A DNA stretch of 64,000 nucleotides from a virus (IMGVR_UViG_3300042484_001250:1-64000); one strand, 5' to 3'; shown: positions 1 through 7,604, counted from the first letter of the stretch. Notes: a model not told the origin generated them from the sequence alone. Made by a program: numbers and translations.

Positions 1-13
1 TACCCACACATTT

Positions 14-97
14 GGGAGTATCGCATAGTGGCAATTGCGGGTGACTGTAAATCACTTCTCTACGAGTTCGGAGGTTCGAGTCCTTCTACTCCCACCA
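14..97 (+). tRNA. tRNA-Tyr (GTA)
   Basis: Class II tRNA of 84 nt with encoded CCA. The acceptor stem GGGAGTA pairs with TACTCCC (87-93), followed by discriminator A and CCA at 95-97. The anticodon arm (40-56) has a 7-nt loop with GTA at 47-49, and the T loop is GTTCGAGTC. The long variable arm fits bacterial tRNA-Tyr. It is the first of a phage tRNA cluster. Confidence 0.93.
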
Positions 98-112
98 AAC
101 AAAATATAAGTT

Positions 113-679
113 ATGGCAAATCATATGAGTACCTCACTTACGATTGGGAATTTGGACCAACCATCGTATGACAAATTAAAAGAAATCTTTAACGATGGTA
201 CTAATGAGTACTATACCAATGTTGAACACATCATCAAACAAATGTATGGAGATGTGGATTTCAGCAAGTTAGATTGGTGGTATGATAACATTGGTGCAAA
301 GTGGTTGGAAGTAGAATCAGCCGTTACTGAAGACTTTGAATCCGAAGTCCAAATCTACATGACATCAGCTTGGAGTGTACCAACTCAATTTTTAGAAAAG
401 TTGACATATATATTATGTGGTATTAATAAAGATGTAGTTCTATATGGTACATACGAAGATGAATGTTTAGACCCTATGGGAGCATTTGTATTTGGATTTG
501 GTTACGATGATATGGAAGATTTGGATATTAAATTGGATTTGGATAAATATTGGAGTGAAGATGATGAAGAAGCTGAAGATTATAGACAGGGTGTAATTGA
601 TGAATTAATGGAGCATAAGGATTCTTTGTATCAGGCATATTTAGAAGTAGTAGAAGAAAGAAAAGCAGAAAAAGAGTAA
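113..679 (+). CDS. hypothetical acidic protein (188 aa)
   Basis: Unrecognised soluble protein lying between two tRNA genes. The C-terminal third is strongly acidic (Asp/Glu runs near residues 140-152) and ends in a charged helix. There is no signal peptide or membrane segment. The start at 113 follows an A-rich leader; a second ATG four codons in (125) is also possible. It ends 5 nt before tRNA-Ser, so it may be cotranscribed with the tRNAs. Confidence 0.8.
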   Translation: MANHMSTSLTIGNLDQPSYDKLKEIFNDGTNEYYTNVEHIIKQMYGDVDFSKLDWWYDNIGAKWLEVESAVTEDFESEVQIYMTSAWSVPTQFLEKLTYILCGINKDVVLYGTYEDECLDPMGAFVFGFGYDDMEDLDIKLDLDKYWSEDDEEAEDYRQGVIDELMEHKDSLYQAYLEVVEERKAEKE

Positions 680-684
680 AATAA

Positions 685-773
685 GGAGGGATGGCAGAGT
701 TGGTCTATCGCACTTGACTTGAAATCAAGAGACTGTAACAGGTCCGTGGGTTCGAATCCTACTCCCTCTTCCA
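685..773 (+). tRNA. tRNA-Ser (TGA)
   Basis: Class II tRNA of 89 nt. The acceptor GGAGGGA pairs with TCCCTCT (763-769, one G-T pair) and CCA is encoded at 771-773. The anticodon stem CTTGA/TCAAG (713-717/725-729) encloses TGA at 720-722. It has a long variable arm and a GTTCGAATC T loop. Discriminator is T rather than the usual G of tRNA-Ser. Confidence 0.92.
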
Positions 774-780
774 TTAAAAT

Positions 781-954
781 TGTAGTGTGTTGGAAAATGA
801 TTAGCACGTGTGTTAATTTGGCAGACAAGCCCTCCTGTCTCGGGGGTGATGAGTACGAAATAGGTTAGTAATATGGGGTAGACCACCAAGCCGGCCGGCG
901 GATGTTACTAACTGAATCGCATTGTGGATGGTTCGAATCCTCCCACTACAGCCA
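781..954 (+). tRNA. oversized tRNA-like element (174 nt)
   Basis: A perfect 7-bp acceptor stem (TGTAGTG 781-787 with CACTACA 944-950), discriminator G, encoded CCA (952-954) and a TTCGAAT T loop mark a tRNA. The T stem GGAGG/CCTCC only forms if T929 bulges. The body is about twice the normal length. A 7-nt direct repeat GTGTGTT (785-791, 808-814) suggests a 23-nt duplication near the D arm. A D-arm-like hairpin (811-827) and a possible anticodon arm with GTC at 837-839 follow. An 11-bp hairpin (864-874/902-912) lies where only a variable loop is expected. It could be a tRNA carrying an insertion, a decayed tRNA, or a tRNA-mimic RNA; identity is unknown. Confidence 0.45.
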
Positions 955-963
955 TATATTTAT

Positions 964-1055
964 AGAGAGTTGGGTGAGTGGCTGATACCAGTAGTTTGCT
1001 AAACTGCCGATGGGGTTAAACCTGTCCACCGGTTCGAATCCGGTACTCTCTACCA
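964..1055 (+). tRNA. tRNA-Ser (GCT)
   Basis: Class II tRNA of 92 nt. The acceptor AGAGAGT pairs with ACTCTCT (1045-1051), followed by A and encoded CCA (1053-1055). The anticodon loop 996-1002 has GCT at 998-1000. A long variable arm and GTTCGAATC T loop are present. It is the second serine isoacceptor in the cluster. Confidence 0.93.
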
Positions 1056-1099
1056 TAAACTAAAACGTTATAACAAATGATTACTTAAACAATAAAACT

Positions 1100-1555
1100 A
1101 TGGATTACAGGAAATTGTATTGTGGAGAAGAAGTTCACTTAGAGAGCTACATCGCCGAATACTTAGAAACACACCACGATGTAGATATCTTAATTGGATG
1201 CGATTCGCAAAACTTTTCGGATAAAACGATATACGCTGTTGTGGTTGCCCTGTATAATAGAGGTAAAGGTGCTCACGTATTATATCGTAGATGGAAAGTT
1301 GGAAGAGAACCAGCTCGTTCAGTTAGATTATTAAATGAAGTATGGTATGCCATTGAAACTGCGGAAACATTACAAGCTGCTGGTATTCCAAAAGCAAGAT
1401 GGATTGATGTGGACTTGAACCCAGACCCAAGATACAAATCAAACGAAGTGTTCAGACAGGCGGTTGGTATGGTTGAAGGTATGGGTTATGAAGTTAGATA
1501 CAAAACATTAGGTCCAATTGCAACTTATGCAGCTGATTACTTAGTTAAACTATAA
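1100..1555 (+). CDS. YkuK-type ribonuclease H-like protein (DUF458)
   Basis: Matches the YkuK/DUF458 family, which has an RNase H-like fold and no firmly established reaction. The first strand carries IGCDSQN (around residue 33) as in the family. It is followed by a hydrophobic strand with a tyrosine, a basic Y-R-R-W segment and a late IDVDLNPDP motif that supplies further acidic residues. Length of 151 aa is normal for the family. The start at 1100 has an A-rich AATAAAACT leader. It sits just after the tRNA cluster, so a role in RNA processing or turnover is plausible but inferred. Confidence 0.82.
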   Translation: MDYRKLYCGEEVHLESYIAEYLETHHDVDILIGCDSQNFSDKTIYAVVVALYNRGKGAHVLYRRWKVGREPARSVRLLNEVWYAIETAETLQAAGIPKARWIDVDLNPDPRYKSNEVFRQAVGMVEGMGYEVRYKTLGPIATYAADYLVKL

Positions 1556-1564
1556 AAAATAATT

Positions 1565-2110
1565 ATGAAAGATAATTTTTATCAAATGCGATTTCCTGAA
1601 CATAGAGAGGGTTTGCAACAAATGATTGATTGGGTAAATAATGTAACACCAACATCTGAAATGAGGATGATTGAAATTGGTAGTTATGTTGGTGAAAGTA
1701 CTTTAATGTTTGCCCAAAACTTTAAAGAAGTGGTATCGGTAGACCCTTTTGTTAATTATGATGTTGATTTTGATTTTATTTCAAACGGATATGCACCATT
1801 TGATAAAGTATATGCTGAATTTATAAAGAATACATTACCCCTATCAAACATAAAATCAATAAGAGATACATCAGAAAATGCGTTCCCAATCCTAAACCAA
1901 CAACAATGGGATATGGTTTACATTGATGGATTGCATACCGTTGATGGTGTTTACTATGATATTACGCATTATAAAAGTATAATTAAGCCAGGTGGGTTTG
2001 TATGTGGGCATGATTATGGTTGGGGAAATATTAGACATAACTTGGGTAAAATTTTTGATGATAAAGTAGACGCTACATTTAAAGATGGGAGTTGGGTAGT
2101 TAGAATATAA
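1565..2110 (+). CDS. class I SAM-dependent methyltransferase (Methyltransf_24 type)
   Basis: Rossmann-fold methyltransferase of 181 aa. Motif I is IEIGSYVGEST (about residues 37-47), an acidic residue ending strand 2 follows (SVDPF), then DMVYIDGLH and IKPGGFVCGHDYGW. This pattern is typical of the small Methyltransf_24 family, often found near glycan or natural-product genes. The substrate cannot be told from sequence. It lies directly upstream of the promoter of the halogenase-SET cassette and could act in the same pathway, which is inference only. Confidence 0.8.
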   Translation: MKDNFYQMRFPEHREGLQQMIDWVNNVTPTSEMRMIEIGSYVGESTLMFAQNFKEVVSVDPFVNYDVDFDFISNGYAPFDKVYAEFIKNTLPLSNIKSIRDTSENAFPILNQQQWDMVYIDGLHTVDGVYYDITHYKSIIKPGGFVCGHDYGWGNIRHNLGKIFDDKVDATFKDGSWVVRI

Positions 2111-2142
2111 TTAGGATATTCCAATATTTATTTGTATATTTA
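2111..2142 (+). promoter_or_regulatory. promoter of the halogenase-SET operon
   Basis: TTA (2111-2113) of TTAGGATATTCC, a 21-nt spacer and TATATTTA (2135-2142) fit the Bacteroidota-type promoter used elsewhere in the window. The next start codon is at 2158. Confidence 0.6.
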
Positions 2143-2157
2143 CAAAAAAATAAAAAG

Positions 2158-2415
2158 ATGGCTGAATTTAGTAAGCAATATTGCGAACTCCATAATCCCC
2201 AATTAGGATGGGATTTTGATATAGATGAAATAATAACCGAAATACCTTGTGGATATTACAAAAGTATTATTTGTGAGGGTTTTGGGTTTATAGGAGTTGG
2301 TATTGGTATGGATAGAAGAGTTAATCTACTATTCCCAGATGACGGTGGTGGATTTGATAAAGTAGACTATATCAAATTTATGAAAAATCAAAGTATAACG
2401 TCAGACGGAATTTAA
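2158..2415 (+). CDS. hypothetical protein preceding the halogenase (85 aa)
   Basis: Unrecognised small soluble acidic protein with three cysteines, one tryptophan and a glycine-rich hydrophobic centre (around residues 41-50). It is the first gene after the promoter and ends 3 nt before the halogenase start, so the two are almost certainly cotranscribed. It could be a partner or a substrate of the downstream enzymes, but nothing in the sequence proves this. Confidence 0.75.
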   Translation: MAEFSKQYCELHNPQLGWDFDIDEIITEIPCGYYKSIICEGFGFIGVGIGMDRRVNLLFPDDGGGFDKVDYIKFMKNQSITSDGI

Positions 2416-2418
2416 TAT

Positions 2419-3945
2419 ATGAAAATTGTTATAGTAGGTGGGGGAACTGCAGGTTGGATGGCTGCGTGTTATGTGGCAAGATTTAATCAATCAGGTAATA
2501 ATATAAATGATATCACAGTTATAGAATCATCCAAAATACCAATAATTGGTGCAGGTGAAGGTTCAACTGGTACATTTACTCAAATAGTAAATCATCATTT
2601 TAAAAATTGGGGTATAAATGAACCCGAATTCTTAAATAAAACTAAATCAACATTAAAGTTAGGCATACGATTTAAAGATTGGAATGGTGTGGGTACTGAA
2701 TTCCTAAGTCCTATACAACAGTCCGAAACAAATCATCATACTATTGATACTCATTTATTAGTATCTCATATATTAGGTGATTATGCAAACGCATCTCCAT
2801 CTGGTTATCTTATGAACAAAAATCTATCATCTTATATTTCAACCGATGGTAGAAGTATAATGGGCCATTCGTATCACTTTGATGCACATGCGGTGGGTAA
2901 ATATTGGAAAGAATATGCACTTAAAAATGGTGTTAGAGTAATAGATAGTGAAGTCCTATCCTTAAACAAAAATACACAAAATGGTGAGTTAGACAGTGTA
3001 GAAACTACCAAAGGAACTATCGAAGGTGATTTGTGGATTGATTGTAGTGGATTTGCTAGAGTTTTAATCAATCCAATGGGTGGTGGGTGGAAAAGTTATT
3101 CAGAATACCTACCAACAAATAATGCAATGCCATTCATCCAACAATTCGAACCAAACGAAGTTCCTAAGTTGGAAACACTATCACACGCTCTATCAAATGG
3201 ATGGATGTGGAAAATACCAACGCAAGAAAGATATGGTTGTGGGTACGTTTATTCGGATATGTTTACTACCGAAGAGAAAGCATTAGCTGAATTAAGGAAA
3301 TCATTAGGTAAAGATGTAGAACCCATCCGTAATATTAAATTTGATTGTGGTAGATTAGAAAACATTTGGGTAAAGAATGTGGTTGCGGTGGGATTATCTG
3401 CTGGATTTGTTGAACCATTAGAAGCAACATCCATACATACTACCATCGTACAATTAGATTACCTATCAACTATTTCATTAAATTTTGCCACTACAAAAGA
3501 AAATGTAAACTTTGAAACCAATATAAATCAGCACAATACTTTTTTAAATAAGTTATTTGATGATATTAAAGATTTGATTCAACTACACTATATGAGTGAT
3601 AGAGAAGATACGGAGTTTTGGAAGTATTGTAAGTATGATTTAAAACGAACCGATAAAGTAAAACATATATTAGACGTGGCAAAACACAGATGCCCATCTA
3701 CGTTGAACTTTGATTTTTATCGTGGAGCAGGTAATTGGGGGGTTTGGTGTTGGACTATGATGGGGATGGGTCATATAACTAAAGAAGTATCACAACATAC
3801 TTTAGATTCTTATGGATATACACCAAAAAGTATTAAAGATGAGTTTGATTCTGTTAATCGTAAAAATATGCTAAATGGAATTAAAGTTATGAAAAATACT
3901 GAATTCTTTGATGCACTAACTAAAGGTAAAATTAGTAAAAAATAA
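2419..3945 (+). CDS. flavin-dependent tryptophan halogenase family protein
   Basis: A 508-aa protein, the usual length for the family (PrnA/RebH type), which uses FADH2, O2 and chloride or bromide to halogenate aromatic rings. The FAD-binding GGGTAGWMAA is at residues 7-16, the halogenase signature W-M-W-K-I-P at 262-267, and the catalytic-type Glu at 335 in VEPLEATS. From remembered PrnA sequence, the residue aligned to catalytic Lys79 (in AIKFVNW) is Arg84 here (GIRFKDW), an important deviation. No flavin reductase is encoded nearby. Related genes are reported in cyanophages. It lies 3 nt after the small upstream gene and 2 nt before the SET gene, so an operon is clear; the substrate is unknown. 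Confidence 0.93.
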   Translation: MKIVIVGGGTAGWMAACYVARFNQSGNNINDITVIESSKIPIIGAGEGSTGTFTQIVNHHFKNWGINEPEFLNKTKSTLKLGIRFKDWNGVGTEFLSPIQQSETNHHTIDTHLLVSHILGDYANASPSGYLMNKNLSSYISTDGRSIMGHSYHFDAHAVGKYWKEYALKNGVRVIDSEVLSLNKNTQNGELDSVETTKGTIEGDLWIDCSGFARVLINPMGGGWKSYSEYLPTNNAMPFIQQFEPNEVPKLETLSHALSNGWMWKIPTQERYGCGYVYSDMFTTEEKALAELRKSLGKDVEPIRNIKFDCGRLENIWVKNVVAVGLSAGFVEPLEATSIHTTIVQLDYLSTISLNFATTKENVNFETNINQHNTFLNKLFDDIKDLIQLHYMSDREDTEFWKYCKYDLKRTDKVKHILDVAKHRCPSTLNFDFYRGAGNWGVWCWTMMGMGHITKEVSQHTLDSYGYTPKSIKDEFDSVNRKNMLNGIKVMKNTEFFDALTKGKISKK

Positions 3946-3947
3946 AA

Positions 3948-4364
3948 ATGGATATTGAAGAAGAAGTTATATATCATCTTTCGCAAAATGTGAAAACCGA
4001 AATAAGACCTTCTAAAGTAGATGGCGTGGGTGTATTTGCTATAAGAGATATATTAAAGGGTGAAAATGTTTTTCCAGAATGGCAGTTGAAATCTGGAATA
4101 TATTTGGTATCAAATGAAAAATTAAACAAAATTCCATCCGAAGTACTCAATTTATTAGATAAGTATTTTATAAATGGTGAGTGTGGATTTAAAATAATAA
4201 GATTGTTTGAGGGGTTAAACTTTATGTTCAATCCCTTTTGCTTTTGCAATTCGGCATATCCAAACAAAGAAAATGTAAACATATCAACCAAGGGAATTGC
4301 ACTTAGATACATAAAAAAAGATGAAGAAATATTTGAATGGTATGATGAAAATATTTTAAAATAA
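3948..4364 (+). CDS. SET-domain protein, putative lysine methyltransferase
   Basis: The 138-aa protein shows a compact SET layout. KVDGVGVFAIRDILKGENVF (residues 24-43) matches the N-terminal SET strand; a cysteine-rich FCFCNSAYPNKEN (about 97-109) takes the place of the NHS-x-x-PN motif; the end has IKKDEEIFEWYDE, the usual G-E-E-I-x-x-x-Y region. SET proteins methylate lysine in proteins using SAM. The usual NHS histidine is replaced (CNS), so activity is uncertain. It is cotranscribed with the halogenase. Confidence 0.78.
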   Translation: MDIEEEVIYHLSQNVKTEIRPSKVDGVGVFAIRDILKGENVFPEWQLKSGIYLVSNEKLNKIPSEVLNLLDKYFINGECGFKIIRLFEGLNFMFNPFCFCNSAYPNKENVNISTKGIALRYIKKDEEIFEWYDENILK

Positions 4365-4387
4365 TTTAAAAATATTTGGCAAAAAGC

Positions 4388-4418
4388 TTGTATAATTCAT
4401 AAAAATTGCGTACCTTTA
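4388..4418 (+). promoter_or_regulatory. TACCTTTA-class phage promoter
   Basis: AAGCTTG (TTG 4388-4390), 20-nt spacer, TACCTTTA (4411-4418). The start codon of the next gene is 46 nt downstream and is preceded by CCCC at 4455-4458. Confidence 0.75.
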
Positions 4419-4464
4419 TTACGTGGTACTGGAGTTAGTATCACTTCACTAAAACCCCTTTTTT

Positions 4465-4824
4465 ATGAGTTTACCATTCAATCTTAATTCAGTTTTAGAA
4501 ACCGCTTCTTTAATAGAAGGGTTTGAAGTTGTTAAAAACGCTTTCCCCGTTGAAGGACGTTTTACAAAACGTATCATCACATATGGCGATGCAGTTTATG
4601 AGGCACTTTCTGAAGTTGCCGATGATTACTCTGATTGGCCGGAAGACCAGGGGTTTGGTTCATCTGATATGACTTATGTTCGTAAGTCATTTATTGATTC
4701 ATTAATTGATATGGCTAACCTTAGAGGTTACTACGAAACCAAGTTTGCTCCTTACCTTAAAGTGGTAGAGTATTCGGAAGCAGAATACCACAATATGATG
4801 TTCCGTAGGGAGAGAGGTTTATAA
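4465..4824 (+). CDS. hypothetical protein (119 aa)
   Basis: Unrecognised soluble protein with no signal peptide. It is a single-gene unit: a TACCTTTA-class promoter and a CCCC tract 6 nt before the start on one side, and a 13-bp terminator-like hairpin directly after the stop. That arrangement is typical of phage early or middle genes that remodel the host. Confidence 0.8.
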   Translation: MSLPFNLNSVLETASLIEGFEVVKNAFPVEGRFTKRIITYGDAVYEALSEVADDYSDWPEDQGFGSSDMTYVRKSFIDSLIDMANLRGYYETKFAPYLKVVEYSEAEYHNMMFRRERGL

Positions 4825-4827
4825 AAA

Positions 4828-4862
4828 AATAAATGAGAAAAGGCTTGACTTTCTCATTTATT
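4828..4862 (+). terminator. hairpin overlapping the next promoter
   Basis: A perfect 13-bp inverted repeat, AATAAATGAGAAA (4828-4840) and TTTCTCATTTATT (4850-4862), with a 9-nt loop, followed by TTTACTTACC. The loop contains the TTG of the next promoter, so terminator and promoter are physically merged. Confidence 0.6.
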
Positions 4863-4875
4863 TTACTTACCTTTA
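4845..4875 (+). promoter_or_regulatory. TACCTTTA-class phage promoter
   Basis: TTG (4845-4847) in GGCTTGAC, 20-nt spacer, TACCTTTA (4868-4875) preceded by TTTACT. It drives the genes from 4911. Confidence 0.75.
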
Positions 4876-4910
4876 TTAAGTAATAAGAGTTCAACATAAC
4901 CCCCTTTAAT

Positions 4911-5159
4911 ATGAATAATTTCGAATTTACCTTTAAAACTTTTTCTGAATATATTTCGGCTCGTATAACTGGGTATATTCCCGATTACAAATGTGTTAGA
5001 ATGCACGTTGCCACTCCCGAAGGTGGTAGTATGGATTTCCCCTTACATAGTGAAGAGGAATATAATGAGTATTTAACCAAATACTTACCAAGCAACGGTT
5101 GTTCATTGATTAAAGTTTATCCGTCAGTTACCTTTTACGAATCAGAATATTGTTATTAA
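4911..5159 (+). CDS. hypothetical protein (82 aa)
   Basis: Unrecognised small acidic soluble protein rich in aromatic residues. The start is preceded by a C5 tract (4900-4904) and follows the 4845 promoter by about 35 nt. It is the first gene of a run continuing to 6924. Confidence 0.75.
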   Translation: MNNFEFTFKTFSEYISARITGYIPDYKCVRMHVATPEGGSMDFPLHSEEEYNEYLTKYLPSNGCSLIKVYPSVTFYESEYCY

Positions 5160-5177
5160 TCTTTAAAATATAAAACT

Positions 5178-5627
5178 ATGGGACTTTTCAGTTGGAACAC
5201 AATGGATACTAATAAGAGTATCGCTAGTACTTTCTCTAATCGTGATACGTTTAGAGTTTATATGACGGATAATGCCGGAAACATTTGGACGGAAAATGAT
5301 TACGAAGGTTATGGTGTATTTGGTGGTAAAGATTTCTATGAATTACTTGCCGAAATGAACGGATTTGTTTCCGAATTAAAAGGTGATGAATACAATAATG
5401 CTGCTAGATTGTTTGCTATTGATTTGGTATTTGCTAATAATAATCATTCTGGTGATTTTGCTGAAGGTGTGTTTTATCCTAACTTAACTGAAAAAGTAGA
5501 AGGTTGGGTGTACGATATGAAAGGACCTGAAAGATGTGAGCATCAAGGTTACTTCTACGATGATGATGAAGATGAGGATGATGAGTATAATGAAGAGGAG
5601 TACGCTGAAGAAGAAGAAAATTATTAA
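5178..5627 (+). CDS. conserved phage-type hypothetical protein (149 aa)
   Basis: The N-terminus MGLFSWNTMDTNKSI and the following D-N-A-G-N and Y-E-G-Y-G-V-F-G-G-K-D segments look like a family I have seen in large phages and some bacteria, without known function. The last 25 residues are almost all Asp, Glu and Tyr, a feature shared with DNA-mimic or histone-like inhibitors; that link is speculative. No membrane segment. Confidence 0.78.
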   Translation: MGLFSWNTMDTNKSIASTFSNRDTFRVYMTDNAGNIWTENDYEGYGVFGGKDFYELLAEMNGFVSELKGDEYNNAARLFAIDLVFANNNHSGDFAEGVFYPNLTEKVEGWVYDMKGPERCEHQGYFYDDDEDEDDEYNEEEYAEEEENY

Positions 5628-5638
5628 ACCCCAAATAT

Positions 5639-5899
5639 ATGGATATCAGAGAGAAATATAGAGAGCGAGCTATTCAATTCGCTAATGAGTGGAAATCAGA
5701 GTTTCCAAATGTAAGTGACCACAACATTGAAATGATGGTTTCGATTATGGCAACGCGTGATAAGACATCGTATCCTGGCGGTGGTTTCGTAGAAGCAGTT
5801 TGTGCTAACGATTTGGTTGGAGCAGTTACTCGTGCGGATAGTGATAACATTAGAGTTATTAAGTTATTGGCACTCACACATAAACAATGTTACTTATAA
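5639..5899 (+). CDS. hypothetical protein (86 aa)
   Basis: Unrecognised small helical protein. A CCCC tract at 5629-5632 lies 6 nt before the ATG although the gene is inside an operon, which shows that this tract is tied to translation starts as well as to promoters. It ends 4 nt before the next ATG. Confidence 0.75.
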   Translation: MDIREKYRERAIQFANEWKSEFPNVSDHNIEMMVSIMATRDKTSYPGGGFVEAVCANDLVGAVTRADSDNIRVIKLLALTHKQCYL

Positions 5900-5903
5900 T
5901 AAT

Positions 5904-6455
5904 ATGAATACTAATGTAAATAGAAGTCCTTATTTGGATGGATTGGCAGCAAAAGAAGAATTTAATAACACCTTACCATTGTTGGAAACTATTTTTGGAG
6001 AATGCATCAGAGTTGGTAGGTCTCAAGTATTTAAATTTGAAAATGATGGAAATCCAATCATAATAAGAATTATAGCAGCACCATCAAATCCTAAACTTGT
6101 TGGTGAAATGAAAAGCGTAATTAAAACGTTAAAAGACAAATTACCTTTCTATACATTTTTTACCAGAGATGTTAAGACATATCCAGAATCTAAAGAAACA
6201 TATTATGATAAATTAAAATCATTATATAAATTACGAAAACCATTCAAAGGTGCTATTATGGGTATTGATGAGTTAAAATCTCAAAATGTAATTGATACAA
6301 TAAAAAATGGGCAATTGTTACCATTAAACCTAAATCGTTACAAAGATATTGGTGGTGAGATATCGTTAGAAAGAGCATTGATGGAGCAGTTTGGAATAAC
6401 AGCTAAGAAAGCAAAAGAAAAAGCAGAAGCAATAAAAGTATTACTTATAAAATAA
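5904..6455 (+). CDS. hypothetical protein (183 aa)
   Basis: Unrecognised soluble protein, Lys-rich at the C-terminus. The open frame extends upstream to 5802, but the ATG at 5904 begins just after the previous stop and gives a sensible hydrophilic N-terminus, so it is preferred. Confidence 0.75.
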   Translation: MNTNVNRSPYLDGLAAKEEFNNTLPLLETIFGECIRVGRSQVFKFENDGNPIIIRIIAAPSNPKLVGEMKSVIKTLKDKLPFYTFFTRDVKTYPESKETYYDKLKSLYKLRKPFKGAIMGIDELKSQNVIDTIKNGQLLPLNLNRYKDIGGEISLERALMEQFGITAKKAKEKAEAIKVLLIK

Positions 6456-6462
6456 TAAAGAT

Positions 6463-6924
6463 ATGGGATTAGATATGTATTTGACTCGTAAGACCTACGT
6501 TAAACAATGGTCACATCAAGCGCCGGAAGAGCAGTTTGAAGTTACTATCACAAAGGGTGGTAAACCATACGATGGTATTGATATATCCAACGTTACCAAC
6601 ATCGAAGAGGAAGTTGGGTATTGGCGAAAGCAAAACCAAATTCACCGATGGTTCGTAGAGAATGTTCAGAATGGTGTAGATAATTGTGGGGAGTATTCCG
6701 TTAGTAAAAGTGAATTAGAAACACTTAGAAATATATGTACGGAGGTGTTGAATGACCATAGTAAAGCGGAGGAATTATTACCATCTACATCTGGTTTCTT
6801 CTTTGGAAATACCGATTACGATGAGTGGTATTACGATGGTGTTGAAAACACTATTGAAATGTTAGATAAGATAATCGGTGAAACAAATCCCAATCAGGAC
6901 ATTTATTATTCATCTTCTTGGTAA
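6463..6924 (+). CDS. conserved phage protein, MGLDMYL family (153 aa)
   Basis: The N-terminus MGLDMYLTRKTYV, the central EEVGYWRKQNQIHRWFVEN and the late LLPSTSGFFFGNTDYDEWYYD form a set that recurs in many phage and some bacterial proteins of this length. Function is not known. It is preceded by AAAGATATG, the A-rich start context common in this window, and closes the operon beginning at 4911. Confidence 0.82.
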   Translation: MGLDMYLTRKTYVKQWSHQAPEEQFEVTITKGGKPYDGIDISNVTNIEEEVGYWRKQNQIHRWFVENVQNGVDNCGEYSVSKSELETLRNICTEVLNDHSKAEELLPSTSGFFFGNTDYDEWYYDGVENTIEMLDKIIGETNPNQDIYYSSSW

Positions 6925-6927
6925 ACA

Positions 6928-6959
6928 TTAGGAAATATCAAAACTTTTTACTATATTAG
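6928..6959 (+). promoter_or_regulatory. probable promoter of the 6964 lipoprotein
   Basis: TTA (6928-6930) in TTAGGAAATATCA, 21-nt spacer, TATATTAG (6952-6959). The start codon is only 4 nt further on. Confidence 0.45.
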
Positions 6960-6963
6960 ATAT

Positions 6964-7227
6964 ATGAAAAAAACATTAGCAATTTACATAGTACTTATTG
7001 GATTAGGTGCTATGATTTTTGGAGCTTGTACAAACGAACCAATATCAAAAGAAAGAATTGGTAAGGATGATGGATTTGAAGTAGAATACCTTTTTGATAA
7101 AGATGGTGTAAAAGTTTATCGTTTTTGGGATAACGGACACTACCATTATTTTACAACCAAAGGTGAAACCATTTCCGTACAAACCGCAGGTAAAACAACT
7201 TATTCGGAAAATATAAACAATTTCTAA
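6964..7227 (+). CDS. putative lipoprotein (87 aa)
   Basis: An N-terminal signal (Lys-Lys, hydrophobic stretch 4-20) ends in a lipobox F-G-A-C with Cys21, so export and lipidation are predicted. The mature part is short, charged and contains paired aromatic residues. It somewhat resembles small Bacteroidota lipoproteins of the DUF4884 type. Possible role at the cell surface, such as superinfection exclusion, is only inference. Confidence 0.78.
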   Translation: MKKTLAIYIVLIGLGAMIFGACTNEPISKERIGKDDGFEVEYLFDKDGVKVYRFWDNGHYHYFTTKGETISVQTAGKTTYSENINNF

Positions 7228-7228
7228 G

Positions 7229-7393
7229 ATGGAACTTACTTTAGGAGATTTACAGCAAATAGAATTAATTTGTATTGAGGCATCTGCTTGGGGATTGAGA
7301 GAGGAAGTTGTCGATGAGGCAGAACGAATGATTAGAGACGGATACGAACCAGTAGATGCATACCAAGCAGCATATGATGATTGGGTTAAATGA
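7229..7393 (+). CDS. small hypothetical protein (54 aa)
   Basis: ATG at 7229 starts 1 nt after the previous stop and the frame runs 54 codons to TGA at 7391. The product begins MELTLGDLQQ and is acidic and helical. Tight packing between neighbours supports it as a gene. Confidence 0.6.
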   Translation: MELTLGDLQQIELICIEASAWGLREEVVDEAERMIRDGYEPVDAYQAAYDDWVK

Positions 7394-7394
7394 G

Positions 7395-7604
7395 ATGGAA
7401 GGAGTGAAATTTTTACACGCAAACGGAAGGGTATATGTGGTTAAGAGAATGTTTTCAGTCGATGGTTGGTTTACTAAAGCAGTAAACGAATTTGGGGGAG
7501 AACACTTAGCAGAAGTTTATGGTGTTGAAACTATTATCAAAGACCATACAACCTATTATTTAGTTAATGAGGCACCTGAAATACCTTTTGAAGAAATACA
7601 ATGA
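7395..7604 (+). CDS. small hypothetical protein (69 aa)
   Basis: The open frame starts at 7356, but the ATG at 7395 (MEGVKFLHANG) lies just after the previous stop and avoids a long overlap. Unrecognised. Its stop overlaps the next start (ATGA). Confidence 0.65.
   Translation: MEGVKFLHANGRVYVVKRMFSVDGWFTKAVNEFGGEHLAEVYGVETIIKDHTTYYLVNEAPEIPFEEIQ

Noticed and set aside
631-828. Minus-strand ORF of 65 codons over the tRNA-Ser region
   Set aside because: It lies across a tRNA gene and the end of a + strand gene and has no promoter or start context.
846-918. Hammerhead-ribozyme-like core in the tRNA-like element (TGATGAG ... CGAAA ... ATC)
   Set aside because: C3 of the core is G, stem II would be a single pair with a 2-nt loop, and stems I and III do not pair.
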